Below are positions 22,331 through 32,218 of a stretch of DNA of 64,000 nt, piece after piece; positions within the stretch are counted from its first letter, which is position 1, and each line of letters opens with the position of its first letter. Below the pieces are notes generated by a model, which was not told the DNA's origin, searched no databases, and was given only the letters and a program-made list of their open reading frames with translations. Made by a program: the position numbers and the translations under genes. Source of the DNA: Metridium senile (Eukaryota > Cnidaria > Anthozoa > Actiniaria > Metridiidae); contig OX459104.1 of the NCBI GenBank assembly GCA_949775045.1, positions 15,807,096-15,871,095 of the forward strand, written 5' to 3'.

Positions 22331-22520
22331 GAAACAAAGAAAGAAAAAGAAAAGAAACGGAGAGGAAAAGGGAGACAAACAGAAAGAAAGAGAGTGATAG
22401 AAAGAAATAAAGAGAGAAAGAGAGAGAGAGAGAAAGAGAGAAAGGGAGAGAGAAAGAGAGAAAGAGAGAAAGAGAGAAAGAGAGAAAGAGAGAAAGAAAG
22501 AAAGAGAAAGAATGAGGAAA
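22330..22520. repeat. Polypurine (GAAA/GAGA)n tract
   Basis: GAGAAAGAGAGAAAG-type sequence on the plus strand. It is followed by an orphan class I 5' block, so tract plus block duplicated as a unit. The F/S/L-rich minus-strand ORFs are artefacts. Confidence 0.95.
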
Positions 22521-22554
22521 AGCCTGAATTACGTACTTTATTCAAGTTCTTAAC

Positions 22555-22650
22555 TTGAGACAAATGCCAAGACAAACTACGATATTAAAATGTCCCATAT
22601 TTCAAACTATTCACGAAGCACTACAAAATTAAAATCTAACGAAATACTGG
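22555..22650 (+). promoter_or_regulatory. Orphan class I 5' block with no receptor after it
   Basis: AAGACAAACTACGATATTAAAATGTCCCATAT, ACTATTCACGAAGCACTAC and ATCTAACGAAATACTGG match the block before receptor ATGs, but no GPCR reading frame follows. A leftover of a lost or transposed gene copy. Confidence 0.55.
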
Positions 22651-22984
22651 AAAAACAACGCACTGTGGCTTTGGAAACTGTTCGGAAACTGTTCGGGAAC
22701 ACTATATTTCGATCGAAAGCTAGATGATAAATGAAACAGAATAGAAAAACAGAACACAATAAGGTTTCACCTTTTCCTAATATCTATGTGTTAATTATTG
22801 CAATAAGATGATGACTGCATCATTGTTTTTTTAATGCAGTATGTCTTAACGATGAAAAGGATATCACAATTTAAAAAATAAAAAAGGGAAATTAAGAAAG
22901 AGAGAGCAAATGAAACCCGAAGACAGACATAAAGAAACGGAGCGAGAGGAAAAAGCAGCAAAACTATGAGAGAAACCTGAAAGA

Positions 22985-23170
22985 GCAGATTTAACGCCAT
23001 AGATATTCAAAATTAACTTTAACCCAATTTAATTATTAACTGTGAAAAACTAATTTCACAACTACTTTGTTTAATTCAATTACCTGTTATACCTGCTAAA
23101 ATACGTTAAGATATTAAAATGTCCCATATTTTGCACTATTCATGACACAGTGTTAGAAACAGGTGAGGAA
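22985..23170 (+). promoter_or_regulatory. Conserved 5' block, class I, before the 23.2-kb receptor
   Basis: GCAGATTTAACGCCATAGATATTC, TTCACAACTACTTTG.., TACCTGTTATACCTGC, AGATATTAAAATGTCCCATAT, then TATTCATGACAC and the start region. A GA-rich stretch (22880-22985) precedes it. The order is the same as upstream of the 11.1-kb gene. Confidence 0.5.
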
Positions 23171-24244
23171 ATGTCGGAAGCAACATACATGGTTTTAAAA
23201 GTTACTGCAATCGTGATTTCTCTTGTATGTATTGTTGGAAATGCCTTGGTTTGTCACGTCATTGTACGCCTTAAAACCATGAAGACATCGATTAATTATA
23301 TCATACTCAACCTTGCTATACTCGACGCCATGTTTGGTTTTATGGGAATTTTTTACGTGTTTTCAAGTGACATTCATGGTGTTTTGGGCAAACCAGTACT
23401 ACAACAGGCTTACAATCAAAGCGTCATTCTTGCTGACGTACTTTGCAGGATTGAATTTTGTTATTGGTTCGTATCGAGCGTTTCGCCATCACTTCTCATG
23501 GCAATGGCGTACGAACGCTACAAAGCTATCGTCCATCCCTTCTCAACGCTTAATAGTGCTGTTACTAAAGCAAGAATCAAGTTTATTTTGTTAACTGCAT
23601 GGATTTTAGGACTTGGTTATTTTATATTCGATATGGTTGTAGTAGAGTACGATAACAGGAGTGGCACATGTAAATACAAGATTTACACCTGGTATAATAT
23701 AAAGGTATCTCTTTTCGTATTTAATATCACACAGTATATCATTCCTTCAACTGCTATGTTCATATTCTATCTTCGTGTAATTTGTGCTTTGAGAAAACAG
23801 GACAACGCACTTGGGCCTCAAGCTGCAGCTGTAAGAGCCAGACGTAAAGCAAGGAAAAAAGTCATGTGGATTATCATTGTAGTGACATTGACTTTCTATA
23901 TTTGCTGTGGCATACCCCAAACTCTGAACGTTTTGAAAACGGCATATATCAATTTATTTGTTAAATCTTATTTTATTTGGGATATTCTTGCAATAATGTT
24001 AGCATTTAACTCTGCTTTTAATCCTTTTGTTTATTTTATCTTCATTCAGTCGTTTCGTGATGGTTTTAAACGCGTTTTCATGTCAAGACAGAATAATCCA
24101 ATCATTAAACTAAAATTAGGCATAGTTCACAATAGGCTAGGGAGAAATAACCAGTCTTCGTTTAGTTTAGATGAGATGAACTTAGGTCAGCAAGATGACA
24201 ATACGAGCCAGCCACAACTTCTAGCCTTTGATAACCTAACCTGA
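23171..24244 (+). CDS. Class A GPCR, subfamily A (357 aa), intronless
   Basis: MSEATYMVLKVTAIVISLVCIVGNALVC at the N-terminus; I chose this Met because it aligns with the family start, although an in-frame ATG at 23150 would add MLETGEE. Landmarks share the numbering of the 11.1-kb receptor: N24, D52, C92 in VLCRIE, ERY at 115-117, C167 in SGTCKYK, P192, NPFVY at 284-288. Near-invariant ICL2 (YKAIVHPFSTLNSAVTKARIK) and ICL3 (DNALGPQAAAVRARRKARKK). The tail ends SQPQLLAFDNLT, with the family motif. ECL1 carries DIHGVLGKPVLQQAYNQS with a possible glycosylation site at N82. Ligand unknown. Confidence 0.92.
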   Translation: MSEATYMVLKVTAIVISLVCIVGNALVCHVIVRLKTMKTSINYIILNLAILDAMFGFMGIFYVFSSDIHGVLGKPVLQQAYNQSVILADVLCRIEFCYWFVSSVSPSLLMAMAYERYKAIVHPFSTLNSAVTKARIKFILLTAWILGLGYFIFDMVVVEYDNRSGTCKYKIYTWYNIKVSLFVFNITQYIIPSTAMFIFYLRVICALRKQDNALGPQAAAVRARRKARKKVMWIIIVVTLTFYICCGIPQTLNVLKTAYINLFVKSYFIWDILAIMLAFNSAFNPFVYFIFIQSFRDGFKRVFMSRQNNPIIKLKLGIVHNRLGRNNQSSFSLDEMNLGQQDDNTSQPQLLAFDNLT

Positions 24245-25030
24245 TAATTAAAGAGCTATATATTTCAACGGATTTTGTAACATGCAAAATAATTCAAATT
24301 TTATAACGTTATTAATTTATTCAGTTAAACATTTTTGAAGTTTAGCTCTTGCTTCTGATACTTTGCCAATGGATTGAGCCTTTAGCTTACTTTCTGGGAA
24401 AGTAATTCTTACTATTCTCAAAAGACGGATCAATACGAAAAACGTTAGTTAAAACTAGTTATAAATTCAGTGTGTGGAGATTATTAGGACTTGTCATCGG
24501 CTTTTAAAAATTCAAAAAGCATTGTGTTTTGAAAATGCTATATTAAGAACTCTGATAGCCCTATAAACTTTAAATTGAAATATGAAAGTTGTGTTTGGGC
24601 GACTGGGAAGAACCTGGAACTAGGATTTTCTTAGCAGGCGATTCAACCTAGCTGCTATACATTAACTTTCAATTTACATGGTTATTGATAGTTTTTTGGG
24701 GGGTACTAGGATCTTCCTTTACTAGGATCATTCTGTCTCACAGGTAGAAAGATTCATGCACTAGGGCTGTCACATCTGATGTGCACTGGGTACGAGAATG
24801 GTGGATAATCCTTAATTTATGCTAATCAAAAATAACTCATGCATTACATTTGGCACATGTGAGGTGCGACGTTTAAATCAACTGCCGCACCATTGCCGTA
24901 TCTTCGACTGTTTCAGTCGCAGATTCGACTGAAGTCAACACTGTCGAATTTAGTTGATTTATATGCCGCACCTCACTTGCATTTAATTCGTGAATTGTAT
25001 TGGATACATGTGAAGTTCGGCGTATAAACT
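24245..25030. other. Intergenic with a decayed foldback at about 24855-24985
   Basis: GTGAGGTGCGAC..TAAATCAACT..GCCGCACC and the inverse AGTTGATTTATATGCCGCACCTCAC, with an inner TTCGACTG/CAGTCG(AA) pair, form a foldback. The rest has no recognised gene. Confidence 0.55.
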
Positions 25031-25562
25031 GGGCCTAAGGTGCGTATCAAAGAAACCGTATGTAATCTTGAAAACAATGCCATTACCATATATGGTACTG
25101 TATGTGAGAAGTGACAAAAGACTTTGATTAGCGTGCGATATTGTTTTTATTTATTGTTTTAACAGGTTGAGATTGCAACAGAACAATAGGCATATCTTTG
25201 ATATGGTACGTTTAATTTTAATGATATTATCACCTCGGCACCTTTTCGTCATAAAGGTATCTTGTCGAGTTAGTCACCCAGCCTGTGTTTGTTAGTGTTG
25301 CTAAGAAACAAAAAAACAAATTACTGCACATAAATTATCATTTGAGTATCTTGCTTCTTTCTTAAAACTTAAAATCCTATAACCTCTATCGGTCTTAGCC
25401 TTTAGTCTCTTTACAGAGACAATTTTTAATTAATTAGCTATATCCACTGATCCATTTGTAGCTTGGCAGGATTTGAATCTTCTATTCTTAGTTAATATAA
25501 ATAGATGGACGTTTGATAACGAGAAAAAATATTCAAAGAAAGGAATTTAACTGGACAACAAA

Positions 25563-25815
25563 TACCATTTGAAGAATATATAAACTAGCAAGTTAACTAG
25601 TATAGGCTACGTCGGTGTTTGATATTATTCATAGTCAACAAAATAAAATGTCTAACTGACTGTTTAAAATATATATAAATATAGAAACTAGCAAGTAAAC
25701 TAGTATAGGCTACGTCGGTATTTGATACTATTGATAGTCAATAAAATAAAATGTGTAACTCACGTGTTTAAAATATAAATATAAAAACTAGCGAGTAAAC
25801 TAGTATAGACTAGAT
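25563..25815. repeat. About 100-bp tandem repeat, ACTAGCAAGTAAACTAGTATAGG family
   Basis: Three copies containing AACTAGC(A/G)AGT(T/A)AACTAGTATAG followed by CTACGTCGGT and TGATAGTCAATAAAATAAAATG. Related arrays are at about 28660-28925 and 47940-48165. Confidence 0.85.
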
Positions 25816-25970
25816 GTAACGCCATACAAATTATAATAAGCACCAATTTAAATTTATTACATAATTACTTCATTCAATTTGTTCAATTCTATTATCTGTA
25901 CACCTGCACATTTTTTACACTGTCGATGAAGCACTGCTGGATTGTAATCGTACGAAAGTAGGTTGGAGAA

Positions 25971-27029
25971 ATGGCTGAAACAACTTACATTGTTCTTAAA
26001 CTTGCTGCTGTCGTAATTTCTCTTGTATGTATTGTTGGAAATGCATTGGTTTGTCACGTCATTGTACGCCTTAAAACCATGAAGACATCGATTAATTATA
26101 TCATACTCAACCTTGCTATAGTCGACTCCATTTCTGGTTTCTTGATGATTAATTTTGTTATCTCAAATGACAATGGTGGTGTTTTGAGTGAACCAGTACT
26201 ACAACAAGCATACAATCAAAGCGTCATTCTTGCTGACGTATTTTGCAGGATTGAGTTTAGCTATTGGTTTGTATTGACTGTGTCGCCGTCACTTCTAATG
26301 CTTATGGCGTACGAACGCTACAAAGCTATCGTCCATCCCTTCTCAAGGCTTAATAGTGCAGTTACTAAAGGAAACATCAAGTTGATTTTAGCGCTTGCGT
26401 GGATGATCGGACTTGGATACTTTATATTTGATATGATTATGGCTAGATACGACAGTAAAAGTGGCACATGCAAATACAAGGTCAACTCATGGTTTAGTTT
26501 TAAAATCTTCAGTATTGTTTACATGGTTACACAATATCTTATTCCTTCAATTATAATGTTTATTTTCTATCTTCGTGTAATTTGTGCTTTACGAAAACAA
26601 GACAACGCACTTGGACCACAAGCTGAAGCAGTAATAGCCAGACGTAAAGCAAGGAAAAAAGTCATGTGGATTATTATTGTTGTGACATTGACTTTCTACA
26701 TCTGCTGTGGCATACCCCAAACTCTGTACGTTTTAAATGCAGTTGAAAACAATCTTATTGTTGAAACTCATTTAGTGTTTGATATTCTTCATGTAATGTT
26801 AGTATTTAACTCTGCTTTCAATCCTTTTGTTTATTTTATCTTCATTCAGTCGTTTCGTGATGGTTTTAAACATGTTTTTATGTCAAGAGAGAATAATCCA
26901 AGTACTAACCTAAGGCTAATGAGAAATGCTCAATCCTCTATTAGTGTAGACAACACAAACATAAGCAAGCAAAATGACAAAACAAGCCAGCCACAACTTC
27001 TAGCCTTTGTTAGCAAGACTGTTCGTTAA
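25971..27029 (+). CDS. Class A GPCR, subfamily A (352 aa), intronless
   Basis: MAETTYIVLKLAAVVISLVCIVGNALVCH; N24, D52 (NLAIVDS), C92 (here VFCRIE), ERY 115-117, C167 (SGTCKYK), a TM5 Pro, FYICCGIP in TM6 and NPFVY in TM7. ICL2 reads TKGNIK rather than TKARIK, a change shared with the 39.6-kb gene. The tail is shorter and Ser/Asn-rich (MRNAQSSISVDNTNIS), then SQPQLLAFVSKTVR; the same tail block is in the 33.9-kb gene. The upstream sequence is a divergent class I block (TGTCGATGAAGCACTGCTGG..). Member of a direct duplication with the 29.3-kb receptor. Ligand unknown. Confidence 0.92.
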   Translation: MAETTYIVLKLAAVVISLVCIVGNALVCHVIVRLKTMKTSINYIILNLAIVDSISGFLMINFVISNDNGGVLSEPVLQQAYNQSVILADVFCRIEFSYWFVLTVSPSLLMLMAYERYKAIVHPFSRLNSAVTKGNIKLILALAWMIGLGYFIFDMIMARYDSKSGTCKYKVNSWFSFKIFSIVYMVTQYLIPSIIMFIFYLRVICALRKQDNALGPQAEAVIARRKARKKVMWIIIVVTLTFYICCGIPQTLYVLNAVENNLIVETHLVFDILHVMLVFNSAFNPFVYFIFIQSFRDGFKHVFMSRENNPSTNLRLMRNAQSSISVDNTNISKQNDKTSQPQLLAFVSKTVR

Positions 27030-27234
27030 AACGATTCATCTTTGCAGATAGTTTGACAACATTGATTCAAGATGGCGTAGACACATCTCAATTTTAATAA
27101 TAGTTGTAGCCATTTCCCATTCTGTGTTAGTTGGAAAGAAGATATACCTCTGTCTATCAGCAGAGTACAGAGGTGATATTTCATCTTATGGTATCGTACG
27201 CCGTTAGAACGTCATCTATTGGCGCAGTGTACTA

Positions 27235-27560
27235 TTGTTATTACATAGGGCCGAGGACGGAGCCTTGTGGTACATCACAATTATATTGAGTACTCGATTA
27301 TTTCATATAGTGTCGTTGGACAAAATAGACTGTGTGCGGTCAGTGAGATATCAAGTGCAACAATTTTTAAAAGATCAATCAGTGTGCAACGGATAGCAAA
27401 TCTGAGTTCATTTTATTGAGTAGGATTTCATGATCTACATTATCGAAAGCTATGGACGATGCCTAAAAGTCTAAAAGAACGTATTACGCAATGAGGTTAA
27501 TCAATTACAAGCAGAATGTATACAGAGAAGGTAATTAGTTTCGCAGCTATTTCAAGGCTT
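27235..27560 (-). mobile_element. LINE RT relic (CR1/L2-like)
   Basis: On the minus strand: LQSGYKALNSCE-like and ASSIAFDNVDHEILLNKM, then LTDRTQSILSNDT and CDVPQGSVLGP, which are RT domain blocks in correct order but with stops and a frameshift. The same relic recurs in the second duplication unit at about 31130-31600. Confidence 0.75.
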
Positions 27561-29229
27561 GTAGCCGGATTGTAGAAGTTCATTTAGCTTGATTGATCCG
27601 ATAAGGTTTTGGAAGGGAACAGAGGCAGCCTCTCAACAATTTCACAGATGAAATTAAGATTTAAGATTGGCCTGAATTTACTTACGACCTCGTGAACCAT
27701 TGAAAGTTTCTTGAAGGTTTCTTGAGAGAACGGTGCAAATAAGAAAAATTCAGACAGGCTCAGTGTAGAAGAAATGTTGGTAGAAAAGTTCCAAACTTTT
27801 CCTATTCAGGTGCCAGTTGTGCGAATCCTGGATAAAACTATCCACTTGATAAGAGCTAACCAGTGTATAGAATTTGTGTAGGTTTTATCCGTTGGATAGG
27901 AATTTATCCAGCTGGTATATAGCTTTTCGGCCTTCGTACAGCCTTTTAGTTAATAACTGTGTGCAGCCGGATCCAGTAGATTTGCGGAAAACGATACCAT
28001 AATGCATTTCGATACAACCAAGCTATGATCGATAGTTCAGTGAATGGGGTTTGCGAGAGGCGACAAAGAGCCAAATTATCAGTTTAGTTGAAGTGTATTT
28101 AATTAAAAATGCTTAGGTGCGTATCAAAGATACCGTATGTAATCTTGAAAACAATGCCATTACCATATATGGTTTTGTAGGTGAGAAGTAACAAAAGATT
28201 TTGATTGGCGCGCGAGATTTTTTTCTTTTTTTTTAACAGGTTTAGATTGCAACAGAACAATAGGCATATATTTGATACGATACGTTTAATTTTAATGATA
28301 TTATCACCACGGCACCTTTTCGTCATAAAGGTATCTTGGCGAGTGAGTCACCCAGCCTGTGTTTGTTAGTGTTGCTAAGAAACAAAAAACAAATTACTGT
28401 ACATAAATTATCATTTGAGTATCTTGCTTCTTTCTTGAAACTTAAAATCCTATAACCTCTATCGGTCTTAGCCTTAAGTCTCTTTACAGAGACAATTTTT
28501 AATTCATTAGCTATATCTACTGATCCATTTGTAGCTTGGCAAGATTTGAATCTTCTTATCTTAGTTCGTATAACTAGGTGAACGTTGATGTCTGATAACT
28601 AGAACAAATATTCAAAGAAAGGCATTTAACTGGACAACAAATACCATTTAAAAAAACAAAAAATATATAAACTAGCAAGTTAACTAGTATAGGCTACGTC
28701 GGTATTTGATATCATTGATAGTCAATAAAATAAAATGTGTAACTCATTGTTTAAAATATAAATACAGAAACTAAACTGGTGATAGTCAATATAATAACAT
28801 TTCTAACTGACTGTTTAAAATATAAATATAGAAACTAGCAAGCAAACTAGTATAGGCTACGTATAAATATAGAAACTAGTAAGTAAACTAGTATAGGCTG
28901 CGTCGGTGTTTGATATATTAATAAAATAAAAATGTAACGCTATGCAAATTATAATTAGCAGCAAATTCAATGTATTTTTAAAATAACTTCATTCAATTTA
29001 TTCAATTCTATAATATGCACACCTGCACATTTTTTTTAATTTTGGAAGAAGTACTGCTGGATTATAATCTAACGAAATAGGTTGGTGACTTTGACTGCTA
29101 TTGCCAGTCTTCATTAGGCGATGGGTTGACTGGATGATGTTGGGTCTAATATGTCGATAGTCCGAGGACCGTTTCATGTTGTAATTGGCTTAGCGGTGTG
29201 TTTGCGTTTTAAATTATTCAATTCTATAT

Positions 29230-29349
29230 TATTTTACAGCTGTTTAAACCAATAAATAACAATGTTAGAATATCGCACTGCAGATTAATGTTCATACTGT
29301 TCACGATTTAAGCACCATAAAGTTGCTACTTAAAGCAAAAGGAAGAGTA
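29230..29349 (+). promoter_or_regulatory. Conserved 5' block, class II, before the 29.3-kb receptor
   Basis: AACAATGTTAGAATATCGCAC, TTCATACTGTTCACGATTTA, ACCATAAAGTTGCTACTTAA, GCAAAAGGAAGAGTA, then ATGGCTG. Matches the blocks at 21.5 and 33.8 kb. Confidence 0.5.
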
Positions 29350-30396
29350 ATGGCTGAAATAACTATCATTATTCTCAAAATTGCTGCTATGGTGATTTCT
29401 CTTGTATGTATTGTTGGAAATGCATTGGTTTGTCACGTCATTGTACGCCTTAAAACCATGAAGACATCGATTAATTATATCATACTCAACCTTGCTATAC
29501 TCGACGCCATTTCTGGTTTCTTGACAATCAATCGGGTTATTTTAAATGATAATCGTGGTGTTTTGGGTGAGCCAGTACTACAACTAGCATACAATCAAAG
29601 CGTCATTCTTGCTGATGTACTTTGCAGGATTGAATGGTGCTATTGGATTGTGTCGACCGTTTCGCCGACACTTTTGACGTTAATGGCGTACGAACGCTAC
29701 AAAGCTATCGTCCATCCCTTCTCAAGGCTTAATAGTACAGCTATTAAAGCAAAAATCAAGTTGATTTTAGCGCTTGCATGGATCTTAGGACTTGGATACT
29801 TTATATTTGATATGGTTATGGCTACATACGACAGCAAAAGTGGCACATGTAAATACAAGAATTACTCATGGTATAATTATAAAATCCACAGTCCTGTTTA
29901 CATGGCTACACAGTATCTCATTCCTTCAACTGCTATGTTTATTTTCTATCTTCGTGTAATTTGTGCTCTAAGAAAACAAGACAACGCACTTGGACCTCAA
30001 GCTGAAGCAGAAAGAGCGAGACGTAAAGCAAGGAAAAAAGTCATGTGGATTATCATTGTAGTGACATTGACGTTCTACATTTGCTGTGGCATACCACAAA
30101 CGCTGTACGTTTTGAAGGCAGTTAATAGCAATGTGATTGTTGCACCTCATTTAGTTTTTGGTATTCTTCATGTAATGCTAGCATTTAACTCTGCTTTCAA
30201 TCCTTTTGTTTATTTTATCTTCATTCAGTCGTTTCGTGATGGTTTTAAACGAGTCTTCATGTCAAGACAGAACAATTCAAGTACTAACCTCAGGATAGGA
30301 AGAAATAACCAATTTAGTTTAGAAGACATGAGTGTAAGCGAACACAAGAGAAGCCAGCCACAACTTCTAGGCTTTGTTCACCCGACCAATCATTGA
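29350..30396 (+). CDS. Class A GPCR, subfamily A (348 aa), intronless
   Basis: The start is taken at MAEITIIILK; an ATG nine codons upstream (29323) is in frame but lies in the shared class II 5' block. N24, D52, C92 (VLCRIEW), ERY, C167 (SGTCKYK), TM5 Pro, FYICCGIP and NPFVY are present. ICL2 has TAIKAKIK in place of the usual AVTKARIK. The tail is short (EDMSVSEHKR) and ends SQPQLLGFVHPTNH. ECL1 has NDNRGVLGEPVLQLAYNQS. Close paralogue of the 26.0-kb gene by flanks. Confidence 0.92.
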   Translation: MAEITIIILKIAAMVISLVCIVGNALVCHVIVRLKTMKTSINYIILNLAILDAISGFLTINRVILNDNRGVLGEPVLQLAYNQSVILADVLCRIEWCYWIVSTVSPTLLTLMAYERYKAIVHPFSRLNSTAIKAKIKLILALAWILGLGYFIFDMVMATYDSKSGTCKYKNYSWYNYKIHSPVYMATQYLIPSTAMFIFYLRVICALRKQDNALGPQAEAERARRKARKKVMWIIIVVTLTFYICCGIPQTLYVLKAVNSNVIVAPHLVFGILHVMLAFNSAFNPFVYFIFIQSFRDGFKRVFMSRQNNSSTNLRIGRNNQFSLEDMSVSEHKRSQPQLLGFVHPTNH

Positions 30397-30477
30397 ATTA
30401 GCTGAATTCGAAAAGATTCATCTGTGTGCATGCAACTGAGTGAGACAAGACAGAATAGCTCAAACTCAAACGTGAGA

Positions 30478-30532
30478 AGGATAAAAAGAAGGAGGAGAAA
30501 GAGGAGTAGGAAGAAGAAATAAATACAGAAAA
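30478..30532. repeat. Polypurine tract 3' of the 29.3-kb receptor
   Basis: AGAAGGATAAAAAGAAGGAGGAGAAAGAGGAG-like sequence on the sense strand, short and irregular, about 80 bp after the stop codon. Confidence 0.8.
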
Positions 30533-30730
30533 TATATACACATAGTTTATAGTTAGATCGTTTCAAGATGGCTTATAGACGATACATCTCAATTCTAGTA
30601 CTAGTTGTAGCAATTTCTAAGTCGTTGTTAGTTGGAAAGGAGATATACCTCTGTCTATCAGCAGCGTACAGAGGTGACATTTCATCTTATGTTATCGTAC
30701 GTACAACGCCATCTATTGGTGCCGTGTACA

Positions 30731-31125
30731 ATAGAGTGGTGAAGTGTGACGTTATTTTGGCTTTAACACTTTTTGGCTGCCAATTGCGATGGACAATCAA
30801 AAAAGACGTACGTTCACACTCCAAATGTGAAGAGAATCGGTCAAATAGCAGCTGAGATATGGCCACTTGAATATATAATTTCCCCATACAAATCACTGTA
30901 ATTTACGCTCTGTTCCAAAAGTTTGGAACAGACCCAACCCGAAAATACAGTGTTTTGTATGGGGAAATTATATATTCAAGTGGCCATATCTCAGCTGCTA
31001 TTAAGCGAATTTTGGTCAAATTTGTTAGGTGAATATCTTTTGTGATTGCCTATCAAAATCGAGAGCCAAAAATATGAAATAGTGAAAATAATTTTATATG
31101 ACGTCATCACTTCACCACTCTATAG
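30731..31125. mobile_element. MITE with AGAGTGGTGAAGTG termini, absent from the sister unit
   Basis: ATAGAGTGGTGAAGTG at the left is mirrored by CACTTCACCACTCTAT at the right. Inside is a long near-perfect hairpin (AGCTGAGATATGGCCACTTG..ATATAATTTCCCCATAC, 30852-31000). In the sister unit (about 27225-27245) the sequence runs GTGTACTATTGTTATTACAT without it. Confidence 0.8.
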
Positions 31126-31129
31126 CTAT

Positions 31130-31345
31130 AACATAAGGCCGAGGACGGAGCCTTGTGGTACATCACAATTGAGTACTCGATGATTTCATTTAGTGTCGTT
31201 GGACAAAATAGACTGTGTGCGACCAGTGAGATATGAGTGCAACAATTTAAGATCAATCAGTGTGCAACGGATAGCAAATCTGAATTCATTCTATTGAGTT
31301 GGATTTCATGATCTACATACGAAAGCTATGGACAATGCAATTCTA
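31130..31345 (-). mobile_element. LINE RT relic, second copy
   Basis: Carries the same CDVPQGSVLGP and TDRTQSILS blocks as 27235-27560 in minus orientation, with further small deletions; continues after the MITE at 31536-31590. Confidence 0.7.
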
Positions 31346-31383
31346 AAAGAAAACGTAAACAGGTTTATCAATTACACGCAGAA

Positions 31384-31535
31384 TATAGAGCGGTTTTCGT
31401 ATGAGTGGGAAACTGGCCGTAATATTTACGGTACTGTTACTGTAGAACTTTCGAATGTTTTTATAGAACTTACGGTACGGTTACGGCTACGGTACGGTAC
31501 GGTCAGTTTCCCACTCGTACGAAAACCGCTCTATA
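31384..31535. mobile_element. Foldback MITE with TA target duplication
   Basis: TAGAGCGGTTTTCGTATGAG at the left and CTCGTACGAAAACCGCTCTA at the right are inverted copies; the middle is rich in TACGGTACGG. TA flanks each side. In sister unit 1 the site is empty (AATGTATACAGAG at about 27515-27527). Confidence 0.85.
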
Positions 31536-32218
31536 CACAGAAGGTAATTAGTTTCGCAGCTATGTCAAGGCTTGTAGCCGGATTGTAGAAGTATATCATT
31601 ATATTATATATAATCGAATGTAAGACCTCAAAGTAACCTACCATGACACCGTGACATACTTTATGTTCAAATTGTAAATTGTGATGAGGAGAATTGATAC
31701 CTACATAAGCCTTGTGGCTTCCCATCAAATCGCCTAGCCAATATAACCATGTTTTAATACATAAAATGTAATTAGATATTTAAGATGGCAAAAATTAAAT
31801 AAATACCAAATACCAAATTTAATGGACTGAATTTACTTAATACGACCTCGTGATCCATTGAAGGCTTCTTTAGTAGAGGTGATCGTACCTCAATTTTGAG
31901 AGAGGCAAATAAAAAAAATCCAGACGGGTTCACTGTAAAACAACTGTTCCAAACCTTTCCTATTGAGGTGCCAGTTGTGCGAAGCGTGGATAAAACTATC
32001 CACTCGATAAGAGTTAACCAGTGTATAGAATTTGCATAGGTTTTATCCGTTGGATAGGAATATAGCTTTTCGGGCTTCGTACAGCATTTAGTTAATAACT
32101 ATGTACAGCCGGATCCACTGGGTAGATTTGCGGGAAACGATACCATAATGCATGTCGATACAACCAAGCTATGATCGATAGTTCAGTGAATGGGTTTGCG
32201 AGAGGCGACAAAGAGCAC

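Larger units (their letters stand above)
25034..28080. repeat. Direct segmental duplication, unit 1 (contains the 26.0-kb receptor)
   Basis: Starts AGGTGCGTATCAAAGAAACC and ends near GTTTGCGAGAGGCGACAAAG. Both ends, the ACTAGCAAG repeats, the receptor, the 3' LINE relic and the TTATCCGTTGGATAGG region recur in the same order in 28112-32218. Local differences include element insertions found only in unit 2. Confidence 0.85.
28112..32218. repeat. Direct segmental duplication, unit 2 (contains the 29.3-kb receptor)
   Basis: Starts AGGTGCGTATCAAAGATACC and ends GTTTGCGAGAGGCGACAAAG, matching unit 1. It is longer mainly because two MITEs (30731-31125 and 31384-31535) are present here and absent at the equivalent places of unit 1. 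The upstream block of the receptor differs: class II here, class I in unit 1. Confidence 0.85.

Noticed and set aside
23313..23594. Alternative-frame ORFs inside receptor genes (also at 16.9, 45.0, 49.3 and 59.6 kb)
   Set aside because: They recur at the same place in several paralogues because the DNA is conserved for the main frame; I see no start context or motif favouring them.
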